This document shows, piece by piece, positions 36,820-49,000 of a DNA stretch of 64,000 bases. The DNA is from Hydractinia symbiolongicarpus. Taxonomy: Eukaryota; Cnidaria; Hydrozoa; Anthoathecata; Hydractiniidae. The translations under genes and the position numbers were made by a program. Position 1 is the first letter of the stretch. Every line of letters begins with the position of its first letter. The notes beneath the pieces were generated by a model. That model made no database searches and was not told the origin of the DNA. It saw only the letters and a list, made by a program, of their open reading frames with translations. Location of the stretch: assembly GCF_029227915.1 (NCBI RefSeq), contig NC_079887.1, positions 26,969,650 through 27,033,649 of the forward strand, written 5' to 3'.

Positions 36820-38925
36820 TCAAAAGTATACAAAGAAAGTACCCAGGGAGTAAACTCATTTCCAGAACGTTTTTTTAAATTATTTTTTCACCACTAAAAC
36901 GCATGAGACTTGCAGTTTTGAAAAATGTTTTCATTTTTGATGAGAAGCTGAATAAAAGAAGTTTAATCGCCGGCAAACGAAAACCCGCGATTTCCCGTAA
37001 ATCCCGGCTTGGCCCGTATAGTCAAAAGCATACAAAGAAAGTACCCAGGGAGTAAACTCATTTCCCGAACGATTTTTTAAATTACTTTTTCACCACTAAA
37101 ACGCATGAGACTTGTAGTTTTCAAAAATGTTTTCATTTTTGATGAGACGCTTAATGAAAGAGGTTTAATCGCCGGAAAACGAAAACCCGCGATTTCCCGT
37201 AAATCCCGGGCTTAGCCCGTATAGTCGAATGTATACAAAGAAAGTACCCTGTGAGTAAACTCATTTCCAGAACGATTTTTTAAATTATTTTTTTACCACT
37301 AAAACGCATCGGACTTGTAGTTTTTAAAAATGTTTTCATTTTTGATGAGACGCTGAATAAAAGAAGTTTAATCGCCGGCAAACGAAAACCTGCGATTTCC
37401 CTGAATCCCGGGCTTGGCACGTATAGTCGAATGTATACAAAGAAAGTACCCTGTGAGTAAACTCATTTCCAGAACGATTTTTTAAATTATTTTTTCATCA
37501 CTAAAACGCATAAGACTTGTAGTTTTTAAAAATGTTTTCATTTTTGATGAGACGCTGAATAAAAGAAGTTTAATCACCGGCAAACGAAAACCCGCGATTT
37601 CCCGTAAATCCCGGCTTGGCCCGTATAGTCAAAAGTATACAAAGGAAGTACCCTGTGAGTAAACTCATTTCCCGAACGATTTTTTAAATTATTTTTTCAC
37701 CACTAAAACGCATGAGACTTGTAGTTTTCAAAAATGTTTTCATTTTTGATAAGACTCTGAATAAAAGCAGTTTAATCGCCGGCAAACGAACACCTGCGAT
37801 TTCCCTAAATCCTGGACTCGGCCCGTATAGTCAAAAGTATACAAAGAAAGTACCCAGGGAGTAAACTCATTTCCAGAACGTTTTTTTAAATTATTTTTTC
37901 ACCACTAAAACGCATGAGACTTGCAGTTTTGAAAAATGTTTTCATTTTTGATGAGAAGCTGAATAAAAGAAGTTTAATCGCCGGCAAACGAAAACCCGCG
38001 ATTTCCTGTAAATCCCGGCTTGGCCCGTATAGTCAAAAGTATACAAAGAAAGTACCCAGGGAGTAAACTCATTTCCCGAACGATTTTTTAAATTACTTTT
38101 TCACCACTAAAACGCATGAGACTTGTAGTTTTCAAAAATGTTTTCATTTTTGATGAGACGCTTAATGAAAGAGGTTTAATCGCCGGAAAACGAAAACCCG
38201 CGATTTCCCGTAAATCCCGGGCTTAGCCCGTATAGTCGAATGTATACAAAGAAAGTACCCTGTGAGTAAACTCATTTCCAGAACGATTTTTTAAATTATT
38301 TTTTTACCACTAAAACGCATCGGACTTGTAGTTTTTAAAAATGTTTTCATTTTTGATGAGACGCTGAATAAAAGAAGTTTAATCGCCGGCAAACGAAAAC
38401 CTGCGATTTCCCTGAATCCCGGGCTTGGCACGTATAGGCGAATGTATACAAAGAAAGTACCCTGTGAGTAAACTCATTTCCAGAACGATTTTTTAAATTA
38501 TTTTTTCATCACTAAAACGCATAAGACTTGTAGTTTTTAAAAATGTTTTCATTTTTGATGAGACGCTGAATAAAAGAAGTTTAATCACCGGCAAACGAAA
38601 ACCCGCGATTTCCCGTAAATCCCGGCTTGGCCCGTATAGTCAAAAGTATACAAAGGAAGTACCCTGTGAGTAAACTCATTTCCCGAACGATTTTTTAAAT
38701 TATTTTTTCACCACTAAAACGCATGAGACTTGTAGTTTTCAAAAATGTTTTCATTTTTGATAAGACGCTGAATAAAAGCAGTTTAATCGCCGGCAAACGA
38801 ACACCTGCGATTTCCCTAAATCCTGGACTCGGCCCGTATAGTCAAAAGTATACAAAGAAAGTACCCAGGGAGTAAACTCATTTCCAGAACGTTTTTTTAA
38901 ATTATTTTTTCACCACTAAAACGCA
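36820..38925. repeat. 1,011-bp pentamer HOR, two tandem copies
   Basis: CTTGCAGTTTTGAAAAATG (TGCAG at 36,911 and 37,922) and GGGCTTAGCCCG (CTTAG at 37,211 and 38,222) recur 1,011 bp apart. Private changes separate the copies: AAGACTCTGAA near 37,751 versus AAGACGCTGAA near 38,762, and CGTATAGGCG near 38,433. The match ends near 38,926, where GCATAAGAC replaces GCATGAGAC. Confidence 0.85.
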
Positions 38926-41284
38926 TAAGACTTGTAGTTTTTAAAAATGTTTTCATTTTTAATGAGACGTTGAATAAAAGAAGTTTAATCGCCGGCAAAC
39001 GAAAACCCGCGATTTCCCGTAAATCCCAGGCTTGGCCCGTATAGTCAAAAGTATACAAAGAAAGTACCCAGGGAGTAAACTCATTTCCCGAACGATTTTT
39101 TATATTATTTTTTTACCACTAAACGCATGAGACTTTTAGTTTTCAAAAATATTTTCATATTTGATGGGACGCTGAATAAAAGAAGTTTAATCGCCGGCAA
39201 ACGAAAATCCGCGATTTCCCGTAAATCCGGGACTCGGCCCGTATAGTCAAAAGTATACAAGAAAGTACCCAGGGAGTAAACTCATTTCCCGAACGATTTT
39301 TTAAATTATTTTTTCACCACTAAAACGCATGAGACTTGTAGTTTTCAAAAATGTTTTCATTTTTGATGAGACGCTGAATAAAAGAAGTTTAATCGCCGGC
39401 AAACGAAAACCTGCGATTTCCCGTAAATCCCTGACTCGGCCCGTATAGTCAAAAGTATACAAGAAAGTACCCAGGGAGTAAACTCATTTCCCGAACGATT
39501 TTTTAAATTATTTTTTCACCACTAAAACGCATAAGACTTGTAGTTTTCAAAAATGTTTTCATTTTTGATAAGACGCTGAATAAAAGCAGTTTAATCGCCG
39601 GCAAACGAACACCTGCGATTTCCCTAAATCCTGGACTCGGCCCGTATAGTCAAAAGTATACAAAGAAAGTACCCAGGGAGTAAACTCATTTCCAGAACGT
39701 TTTTTTAAATTATTTTTTCACCACTAAAACGCATGAGACTTGCAGTTTTGAAAAATGTTTTCATTTTTGATGAGAAGCTGAATAAAAGAAGTTTAATCGC
39801 CGGCAAACGAAAACCCGCGATTTCCCGTAAATCCCGGCTTGGCCCGTATAGTCAAAAGTATACAAAGAAAGTACCCAGGGAGTAAACTCATTTCCCGAAC
39901 GATTTTTTAAATTACTTTTTCACCACTAAAACGCATGAGACTTGTAGTTTTCAAAAATGTTTTCATTTTTGATGAGACGCTTAATGAAAGAGGTTTAATC
40001 GCCGGAAAACGAAAACCCGCGATTTCCCGTAAATCCCGGGCTTAGCCCGTATAGTCGAATGTATACAAAGAAAGTACCCTGTGAGTAAACTCATTTCCAG
40101 AACGATTTTTTAAATTATTTTTTTACCACTAAAACGCATCGGACTTGTAGTTTTTAAAAATGTTTTCATTTTTGATGAGACGCTGAATAAAAGAAGTTTA
40201 ATCGCCGGCAAACGAAAACCTGCGATTTCCCTGAATCCCGGGCTTGGCACGTATAGTCGAATGTATACAAAGAAAGTACCCTGTGAGTAAACTCATTTCC
40301 AGAACGATTTTTTAAATTATTTTTTCATCACTAAAACGCATAAGACTTGTAGTTTTTAAAAATGTTTTCATTTTTGATGAGACGCTGAATAAAAGAAGTT
40401 TAATCACCGGCAAACGAAAACCCGCGATTTCCCGTAAATCCCGGCTTGGCCCGTATAGTCAAAAGTATACAAAGGAAGTACCCTGTGAGTAAACTCATTT
40501 CCCGAACGATTTTTTAAATTATTTTTTCACCACTAAAACGCATGAGACTTGTAGTTTTCAAAAATGTTTTCATTTTTGATAAGACGCTGAATAAAAGCAG
40601 TTTAATCGCCGGCAAACGAACACCTGCGATTTCCCTAAATCCTGGACTCGGCCCGTATAGTCAAAAGTATACAAAGAAAGTACCCAGGGAGTAAACTCAT
40701 TTCCAGAACGTTTTTTTAAATTATTTTTTCACCACTAAAACGCATAAGACTTGTAGTTTTTAAAAATGTTTTCATTTTTGATGAGACGTTGAATAAAAGA
40801 AGTTTAATCGCCGGCAAACGAAAACCCGCGATTTCCCGTAAATCCCAGGCTTGGCCCGTATAGTCAAAAGTATACAAAGAAAGTACCCAGGGAGTAAACT
40901 CATTTCCCGAACGATTTTTTATATTATTTTTTTACCACTAAACGCATGAGACTTGTAGTTTTCAAAAATATTTTCATATTTGATGGGACGCTGAATAAAA
41001 GAAGTTTAATCGCCGGCAAACGAAAATCCGCGATTTCCCGTAAATCCGGGACTCGGCCCGTATAGTCAAAAGTATACAAGAAAGTACCCAGGGAGTAAAC
41101 TCATTTCCCGAACGATTTTTTAAATTATTTTTTCACCACTAAAACGCATGAGACTTGTAGTTTTCAAAAATGTTTTCATTTTTGATGAGACGCTGAATAA
41201 AAGAAGTTTAATCGCCGGCAAACGAAAACCTGCGATTTCCCGTAAATCCCTGACTCGGCCCGTATAGTCAAAAGTATACAAAGA
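37716..41284. repeat. 1,819-bp nonamer HOR, about two copies
   Basis: The same markers recur once more, at 39,741 (TGCAG) and 40,041 (CTTAG), 1,819 bp after their previous copies, so a pentamer sits inside a nonamer. The GAGACGTTGAA variant near 38,966 and 40,785 supports the offset. The match is lost at about 41,284, where TACAAAGAAAG replaces TACAAGAAAG. This repeat overlaps the start of the 6,219-bp duplication. Confidence 0.82.
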
Positions 41285-42326
41285 AAGTACCCAGGGAGTA
41301 AACTCATTTCCCAAACGATTTTTTAAATTATTATTTCACCACTAAAACGCATGAGACTTGTAGTTTTCAAGAACGTTTTCCTTTTTGATGAGACGCTGAA
41401 TAAAAGCAGTTTAATCGCCGGCAAACGAAAACCCGCGATTTCCCGTAAATCCCGGGCTTGGCACGTATAGTCGAATGTATACAAAGAAAGTACCCTGTGA
41501 GTTAACTCATTTCCAGAACGATTTTTTAAATTATTTTTTCACCACTAAAACGCATAAGACTTGTAGTTTTCAAAAATATTTTCATATTTGATGGGGCGCT
41601 GAATAAAAGAAGTTTAATCGCCGGCAAACGAAAATCCGCGATTTCCCGTAAATCCCTGACTCGGCCCGTAAAGTCAAAAGTATACAAGAAAGTACCCAGG
41701 GAGTAAACTTATTTCCAGAACGATTTTTTAAATTATTTTTTCACCACTAAAACGCATAAGACTTGTAGTTTTTAAAAATGTTTTCATTTTTGATGAGACG
41801 CTGAATAAAAGAAGTTTAATCGCCGGCAAACGAAAACCCGCGATTTCCCGTAAATCCCGGCTTGACCCGTATAGTCAAAAGTATACAAAGAAAGTACCCA
41901 GGGAGTAAACTCATTTCCCGAACGATTTTTTAAATTACTTTTTCACCACTAAAACGCATGAGACTTGTAGTTTTCAAAAATGTTTTCATTTTTAATGAGA
42001 CGTTTAATGAAAGAGGTTTAATCGCCGGAAAACGAAAACCCGCGATTTCCCGTAAATCCCGGGCTTGGCCCGTATAGTCGAATGTATACAAAGAAAGTAC
42101 CCTGTGAGTAAACTCATTTCCAGAACGATTTTTTAAATTATTTTTTCACCACTAAAACGCATAAGACTTGTAGTTTTTAAAAATGTTTTCATTTTTGACG
42201 AGACGCTGAATAAAAGAAGTTTAATCGCCGGCAAACGAAATCCCGCGATTTCCCGTAAATCCCGGCTTGGCCCGTATAGTCAAAAGTATACAAAGAAAGT
42301 ACCCAGGGAGTAAACTCATTTCCCGA

Positions 42327-42350
42327 ACGATTTTTTAATTTTTTTTTTTC
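42327..42350. repeat. Extended T-tract variant in one monomer
   Basis: The usual TTTTTTAAATTATTTTTTC has become six T, two A and eleven T before CACCAC. The same change is present at about 48,546-48,568 in the second 6,219-bp copy. This is a simple-sequence change next to the deleted monomer; no function is apparent. Confidence 0.75.
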
Positions 42351-42439
42351 ACCACTAAAACGCATGAGACTTGTAGTTTTCAAAAATGTTTTCATTTTTG
42401 ATGAGACGCTTAATGAAAGAGGTTTAATCGCCGGAAAAC

Positions 42440-42586
42440 GAAAACCCGCGATTTCCCGTAAACTCATTTCCCGAACGATTTTTTAAATTATTTTTTCACC
42501 ACTAAAACGCGTGAGACTTGTAGTTTTCACAAATGTTTTCATTTTTGATAAGACGCTGAATAAAAGCAGTTTAATCGCCGGCAAAC
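42440..42586. repeat. Internally deleted monomer (147 bp), copy 1
   Basis: After GATTTCCCGTAAA the sequence jumps straight to CTCATTTCCCG at 42,464, skipping about 56 bp (the GC-dyad right arm, the GTATA dyad and the CCCAGGGAG stretch). GTAAA occurs at both ends of the missing segment in normal monomers, which points to a slippage or microhomology deletion. The remaining 147 bp break the 202-bp register once per 6,219-bp unit. Confidence 0.88.
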
Positions 42587-45500
42587 GAAAACCTGCGATT
42601 TCCCTAAATCCCGGACTCGGCCCGTATAGTCAAAAGTATACAAAGAAAGTACCCAGGGAGTAAACTCATTTCCAGAAAGATTTTTTAAATTTATTTTTCA
42701 CCACTAAAACGCATAAGACTTGTAGTTTTTAAAAATGTTTTCATTTTTGATGAGACGCTGAATAAAAGAAGTTTAATCGCCGGCAAACGAAAACCCGCGA
42801 TTTCCCGTAAATCCCGGCTTGGCCCGTATAGTCAAAAGTATACAAAGAAAGTACCCAGGGAGTAAACTCATTTCCCGAACGATTTTTTAAATTATTTTTT
42901 CACCACTAAAAGGCATGAGACTTGTAGTTTTCAAAAAAGTTTTCATTTTTGATGAGACGCTGAATAAAAGAAGTTTAATCGCCGGCAAACGAAAACCTGC
43001 GATTTCCCGTAAATCCTGGACTCGGCCCGTATAGTCAAAAGTATACAAAGAAAGTACCCAGGGAGTAAACTCATTTCCCAAACGATTTTTTAAATTATTA
43101 TTTCACCACTAAAACGCATGAGACTTGTAGTTTTCTAGAATGTTTTCATTTTTGATGAGACGCTGAATAAAAGCAGTTTAATCGCCGGCAAACGAAAACC
43201 CGTGATTTCCCGTAAATCCCGGGCTTGGCACGTATAGTCGAATGTATACAAAGAAAGTACCGTGTGAGTTAACTCATTTCCAGAACGATTTTTTAAATTA
43301 TTTTTTCACCACTAAAACGCATAAGACTTGTAGTTTTTAAAAATGTTTTCATTTTTGATGAGACGCTGAATAAAAGAAGTTTAATCGCCGGGAAACGAAA
43401 ACCCGCGATTTCCCGTAAATCCCGGGCTTGGCCCGTATAGTCAAAAGTATACAAAGAAAGTACCCTGTGAGTTAACTCATTTCCAGAACGGTTTTTTAAA
43501 TTATTTCTTCACCACTAAAACGCATAAGACTTGTAGTTTTTAAAAATGTTTTCATTTTTGATGAGACGCTGAATAAAAGAAGTTTAATCGCCGGCAAACG
43601 AAAACCCGCGATTTCCCGTAAATCCCGGGCTTGGCCCGTATAGTCAAAAGTATACAAAGAAAGTACCCAGGGAGTAAACTCATTTCCGGAACGATTTTTT
43701 ATATTATTTTTTTACCACTAAACGCATGAGACTTGTAGTTTTCAAAAATATTTTCATATTTGATGGGACGCTGAATAAAAGAAGTTTAATCGCCGGCAAA
43801 CGAAAATCCGCGATTTCCCGTAAATCCCGGACTCGGCCCGTATAGTCAAAAGTATACAAGAAAGTACCCAGGGAGTAAACTCATTTCCCGAACGATTTTT
43901 TAAATTATTTTTTCACCACTAAAACGCATGAGACTTGTAGTTTTCAAAAATGTTTTCATTTTTGATGAGACGCTTAATGAAAGAGGTTTAATCGCCGGAA
44001 AACGAAAATCCGCGATTTCCCGTAAATCCCGGGCTTGGCCCGTATAGTCGAATGTATACAAAGAAAGTACCCTGTGAGTAAACTCATTTCCAGAACGATT
44101 TTTTAAATTATTTTTTGACCACTAAAACGCATCAGACTTGTAGTTTTTAAAATGTTTTCAATTTTGATGAAACGCTGAATAAAAGAAGTTTAATCGCCGG
44201 CAAACGAAAACCCGCGATTTCCCGTAAATCCCGGCTTGGCACGTATAGTCGCATGTATGCAAAGAAAGTACCCTGTGAGTAAACTCATTTCCAGAACGAT
44301 TTTTTAAATTATTTTTTCACCACTAAAGCCCATGAGACTTGTAGTTTTTAAAAATGTTTTCATTTTTGATGAGACGCTGAATAAAAGAAGTTTAATCGCC
44401 GGCAAACGAAAACCCGCGATTTCCCGTAAATCCCGGGCTTGGCCCGTATAGTCAAAAGTATACAAAGAAAGTACCCAGGGAGTAAACTCATTTCAGGAAC
44501 GATTTTTTATATTATTTTTTTACCACTAAACGCATGAGACTTGTAGTTTTCAAAAATATTTTCATATTTGATGGGACGCTGAATAAAAGAAGTTTAATCG
44601 CCGGCAAACGAAAATCCGCGATTTCCCGTAAATCCCGGACTCGGCCCGTATAGTCAAAAGTATACAAGAAAGTACCCAGGGAGTAAACTCATTTCCCGAA
44701 CGATTTTTTAAATTATTTTTTCACCACTTAAACGCATGAGACTTGTAGTTTTCAAAAATGTTTTCATTTTTGATGAGACGCTGAATAAAAGAAGTTTAAT
44801 CGCCGGCAAACGAAAACCTGCGATTTCCCGTAAATCCTGGACTCGGCCCGTATAGTCAAAAGTATACAAAGAAAGTACCCAGGGAGTAAACTCATTTCCC
44901 AAACGATTTTTTAAATTATTATTTCACCACTAAAACGCATGAGACTTGTAGTTTTCAAGAATGTTTTCATTTTTGATGAGACGCTGAATAAAAGCAGTTT
45001 AATCGCCGGCAAACGAAAACCCGTGATTTCCCGTAAATCCCGGGCTTGGCACGTATAGTCGAATGTATACAAAGAAAGTACCCTGTGAGTTAACTCATTT
45101 CCAGAACGATTTTTTAAATTATTTTTTCACCACTAAAACGCCTAAGACTTGTAGTTTTTAAAAATGTTTTCATTTTGGATGAGACGCTGAATAAAAGAAG
45201 TTTAATCGCCAGCAAACGAAAACCCGCGATTTCCCGTAAATCCCGGCTTGGCCCGTATAGTCAAAAGTATACAAAGAAAGTACCCAGGGAGTAAACTCAT
45301 TTCCCGAACGATCCTTTAAATTACTTTTTTACCACTAAAACGCATGAGACTTGTAGTTTTCAAAAATGTTTTCATTTTTGATGAGACGCTTAATGAAAGA
45401 GGTTTAATCGCCGGAAAACGAAAACCCGCGATTACCCGTAAATCCTGGGCTTGGCCCGTATAGTCGAATGTATACAAAGAAAGTACCCTGTGAGTAAACT

Positions 45501-46058
45501 CATTTCCAGAACGATTTTTTAAATTATTTTTTCACCACTAAAACGCACCACACTTGTAGTTTTTAAAAATGTTTTCATTTTTGATGAGACGCTGAATAAA
45601 AGAAGTTTAATCGCCGGCAAACGAAAACCTGCGATTACCCTAAATCCCGGGCTTGGCACGTATAGTCGAATGTATACAAAGAAAGTACCCTGTGAGTAAA
45701 CTTATTTCCAGAACGATTTTTTAAATTATTTTTTCACCACTAAAACGCATAAGACTTGTAGTTTTTAAAAATGTTTTCATTTTTGATGAGACGCTGAATA
45801 AAAGAAGTTTAATCGCCGGCAAACTAAAACCCGCGATTTCCCGTAAATCCCGGCTTGGCCCGTATAGTCAAAAGTATACAAAGAAAGTACCCAGGGAGTA
45901 AACTCATTTCCCGAACGATTTTTTAAATTACTTTTTCACCACTAAAACGCATGAGACTTGTAGTTTTCAAAAATGTTTTCATTTTTGATGAGACCCTGAA
46001 TAAAAGAAGTTTAAACGCCGGCAAACGGAAACCCGCGATTTTCCGTAAATCCCGGACC

Positions 46059-49000
46059 TGGCCCGTATAGTCAAAAGTATACAAAGAAAGTACCCAGGGA
46101 GTAAACTCATTTCCCGAACGATTTTTTAAATTACTTTTTCACCACTAAAACGCATGAGACTTGTAGTTTTCAAAAATGTTTTCATTTTTGATGAGACGCT
46201 TAATGAAAGAGGTTTAATCGCCGGAAAACGAAAACCCGCGATTTCCCGTAAATCCCGGGCTTAGCCCGTATAGTCGAATGTATACAAAGAAAGTACCCTG
46301 TGAGTAAACTCATTTCCAGAACGATTTTTTAAATTATTTTTTTACCACTAAAACGCATCGGACTTGTAGTTTTTAAAAATGTTTTCATTTTTGATGAGAC
46401 GCTGAATAAAAGAAGTTTAATCGCCGGCAAACGAAAACCTGCGATTTCCCTGAATCCCGGGCTTGGCACGTATAGTCGAATGTATACAAAGAAAGTACCC
46501 TGTGAGTAAACTCATTTCCAGAACGATTTTTTAAATTATTTTTTCATCACTAAAACGCATAAGACTTGTAGTTTTTAAAAATGTTTTCATTTTTGATGAG
46601 ACGCTGAATAAAAGAAGTTTAATCACCGGCAAACGAAAACCCGCGATTTCCCGTAAATCCCGGCTTGGCCCGTATAGTCAAAAGTATACAAAGGAAGTAC
46701 CCTGTGAGTAAACTCATTTCCCGAACGATTTTTTAAATTATTTTTTCACCACTAAAACGCATGAGACTTGTAGTTTTCAAAAATGTTTTCATTTTTGATA
46801 AGACGCTGAATAAAAGCAGTTTAATCGCCGGCAAACGAACACCTGCGATTTCCCTAAATCCTGGACTCGGCCCGTATAGTCAAAAGTATACAAAGAAAGT
46901 ACCCAGGGAGTAAACTCATTTCCAGAACGTTTTTTTAAATTATTTTTTCACCACTAAAACGCATAAGACTTGTAGTTTTTAAAAATGTTTTCATTTTTGA
47001 TGAGACGTTGAATAAAAGAAGTTTAATCGCCGGCAAACGAAAACCCGCGATTTCCCGTAAATCCCAGGCTTGGCCCGTATAGTCAAAAGTATACAAAGAA
47101 AGTACCCAGGGAGTAAACTCATTTCCCGAACGATTTTTTATATTATTTTTTTACCACTAAACGCATGAGACTTGTAGTTTTCAAAAATATTTTCATATTT
47201 GATGGGACGCTGAATAAAAGAAGTTTAATCGCCGGCAAACGAAAATCCGCGATTTCCCGTAAATCCGGGACTCGGCCCGTATAGTCAAAAGTATACAAGA
47301 AAGTACCCAGGGAGTAAACTCATTTCCCGAACGATTTTTTAAATTATTTTTTCACCACTAAAACGCATGAGACTTGTAGTTTTCAAAAATGTTTTCATTT
47401 TTGATGAGACGCTGAATAAAAGAAGTTTAATCGCCGGCAAACGAAAACCTGCGATTTCCCGTAAATCCCTGACTCGGCCCGTATAGTCAAAAGTATACAA
47501 AGAAAGTACCCAGGGAGTAAACTCATTTCCCAAACGATTTTTTAAATTATTATTTCACCACTAAAACGCATGAGACTTGTAGTTTTCAAGAACGTTTTCC
47601 TTTTTGATGAGACGCTGAATAAAAGCAGTTTAATCGCCGGCAAACGAAAACCCGCGATTTCCCGTAAATCCCGGGCTTGGCACGTATAGTCGAATGTATA
47701 CAAAGAAAGTACCCTGTGAGTTAACTCATTTCCAGAACGATTTTTTAAATTATTTTTTCACCACTAAAACGCATAAGACTTGTAGTTTTCAAAAATATTT
47801 TCATATTTGATGGGGCGCTGAATAAAAGAAGTTTAATCGCCGGCAAACGAAAATCCGCGATTTCCCGTAAATCCCTGACTCGGCCCGTAAAGTCAAAAGT
47901 ATACAAGAAAGTACCCAGGGAGTAAACTTATTTCCAGAACGATTTTTTAAATTATTTTTTCACCACTAAAACGCATAAGACTTGTAGTTTTTAAAAATGT
48001 TTTCATTTTTGATGAGACGCTGAATAAAAGAAGTTTAATCGCCGGCAAACGAAAACCCGCGATTTCCCGTAAATCCCGGCTTGACCCGTATAGTCAAAAG
48101 TATACAAAGAAAGTACCCAGGGAGTAAACTCATTTCCCGAACGATTTTTTAAATTACTTTTTCACCACTAAAACGCATGAGACTTGTAGTTTTCAAAAAT
48201 GTTTTCATTTTTAATGAGACGTTTAATGAAAGAGGTTTAATCGCCGGAAAACGAAAACCCGCGATTTCCCGTAAATCCCGGGCTTGGCCCGTATAGTCGA
48301 ATGTATACAAAGAAAGTACCCTGTGAGTAAACTCATTTCCAGAACGATTTTTTAAATTATTTTTTCACCACTAAAACGCATAAGACTTGTAGTTTTTAAA
48401 AATGTTTTCATTTTTGACGAGACGCTGAATAAAAGAAGTTTAATCGCCGGCAAACGAAATCCCGCGATTTCCCGTAAATCCCGGCTTGGCCCGTATAGTC
48501 AAAAGTATACAAAGAAAGTACCCAGGGAGTAAACTCATTTCCCGAACGATTTTTTAATTTTTTTTTTTCACCACTAAAACGCATGAGACTTGTAGTTTTC
48601 AAAAATGTTTTCATTTTTGATGAGACGCTTAATGAAAGAGGTTTAATCGCCGGAAAACGAAAACCCGCGATTTCCCGTAAACTCATTTCCCGAACGATTT
48701 TTTAAATTATTTTTTCACCACTAAAACGCGTGAGACTTGTAGTTTTCACAAATGTTTTCATTTTTGATAAGACGCTGAATAAAAGCAGTTTAATCGCCGG
48801 CAAACGAAAACCTGCGATTTCCCTAAATCCCGGACTCGGCCCGTATAGTCAAAAGTATACAAAGAAAGTACCCAGGGAGTAAACTCATTTCCAGAAAGAT
48901 TTTTTAAATTTATTTTTCACCACTAAAACGCATAAGACTTGTAGTTTTTAAAAATGTTTTCATTTTTGATGAGACGCTGAATAAAAGAAGTTTAATCGCC

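Larger units (their letters stand above)
39840..46058. repeat. 6,219-bp HOR, copy 1 (31 monomers)
   Basis: This stretch is repeated immediately downstream at an offset of 6,219 bp. Dozens of rare variants are shared, including CTTAGCCCG (40,041), GAACGTTTTCC (about 41,371), GATGGGGCGC (about 41,591), GAACGGTTTTTTAAA (about 43,486), TTTTCAATTTTGATGAAACG (about 44,154) and CGATCCTTTAAATTAC (about 45,310). The left edge is set by GGCTTGGCCCG here versus GGACCTGGCCCG at the start of copy 2. The only difference I noticed is GTAAACTTATTTCC at 45,702 versus GTAAACTCATTTCC at 51,921. Confidence 0.92.

Noticed and set aside
41120-41314. Recurring minus-strand open frames of about 64 codons (also near 4,554, 6,377, 44,708, 47,339, 53,761, 56,597, 58,823 and 62,264)
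   Set aside because: They are monomer sequence read backwards. They start at TTG, end at the stop in the T/A-rich tract, fit within one monomer and recur because the DNA repeats. Other monomers break the frame, and the 202-bp period is not a multiple of three. No domain, signal peptide or transmembrane pattern is convincing.
42189-42467. Longer minus-strand frame of 92 codons, repeated at 48,408-48,686
   Set aside because: It is only longer because the T-tract variant removes the usual stop and the 56-bp deletion changes the frame. The content is still satellite.
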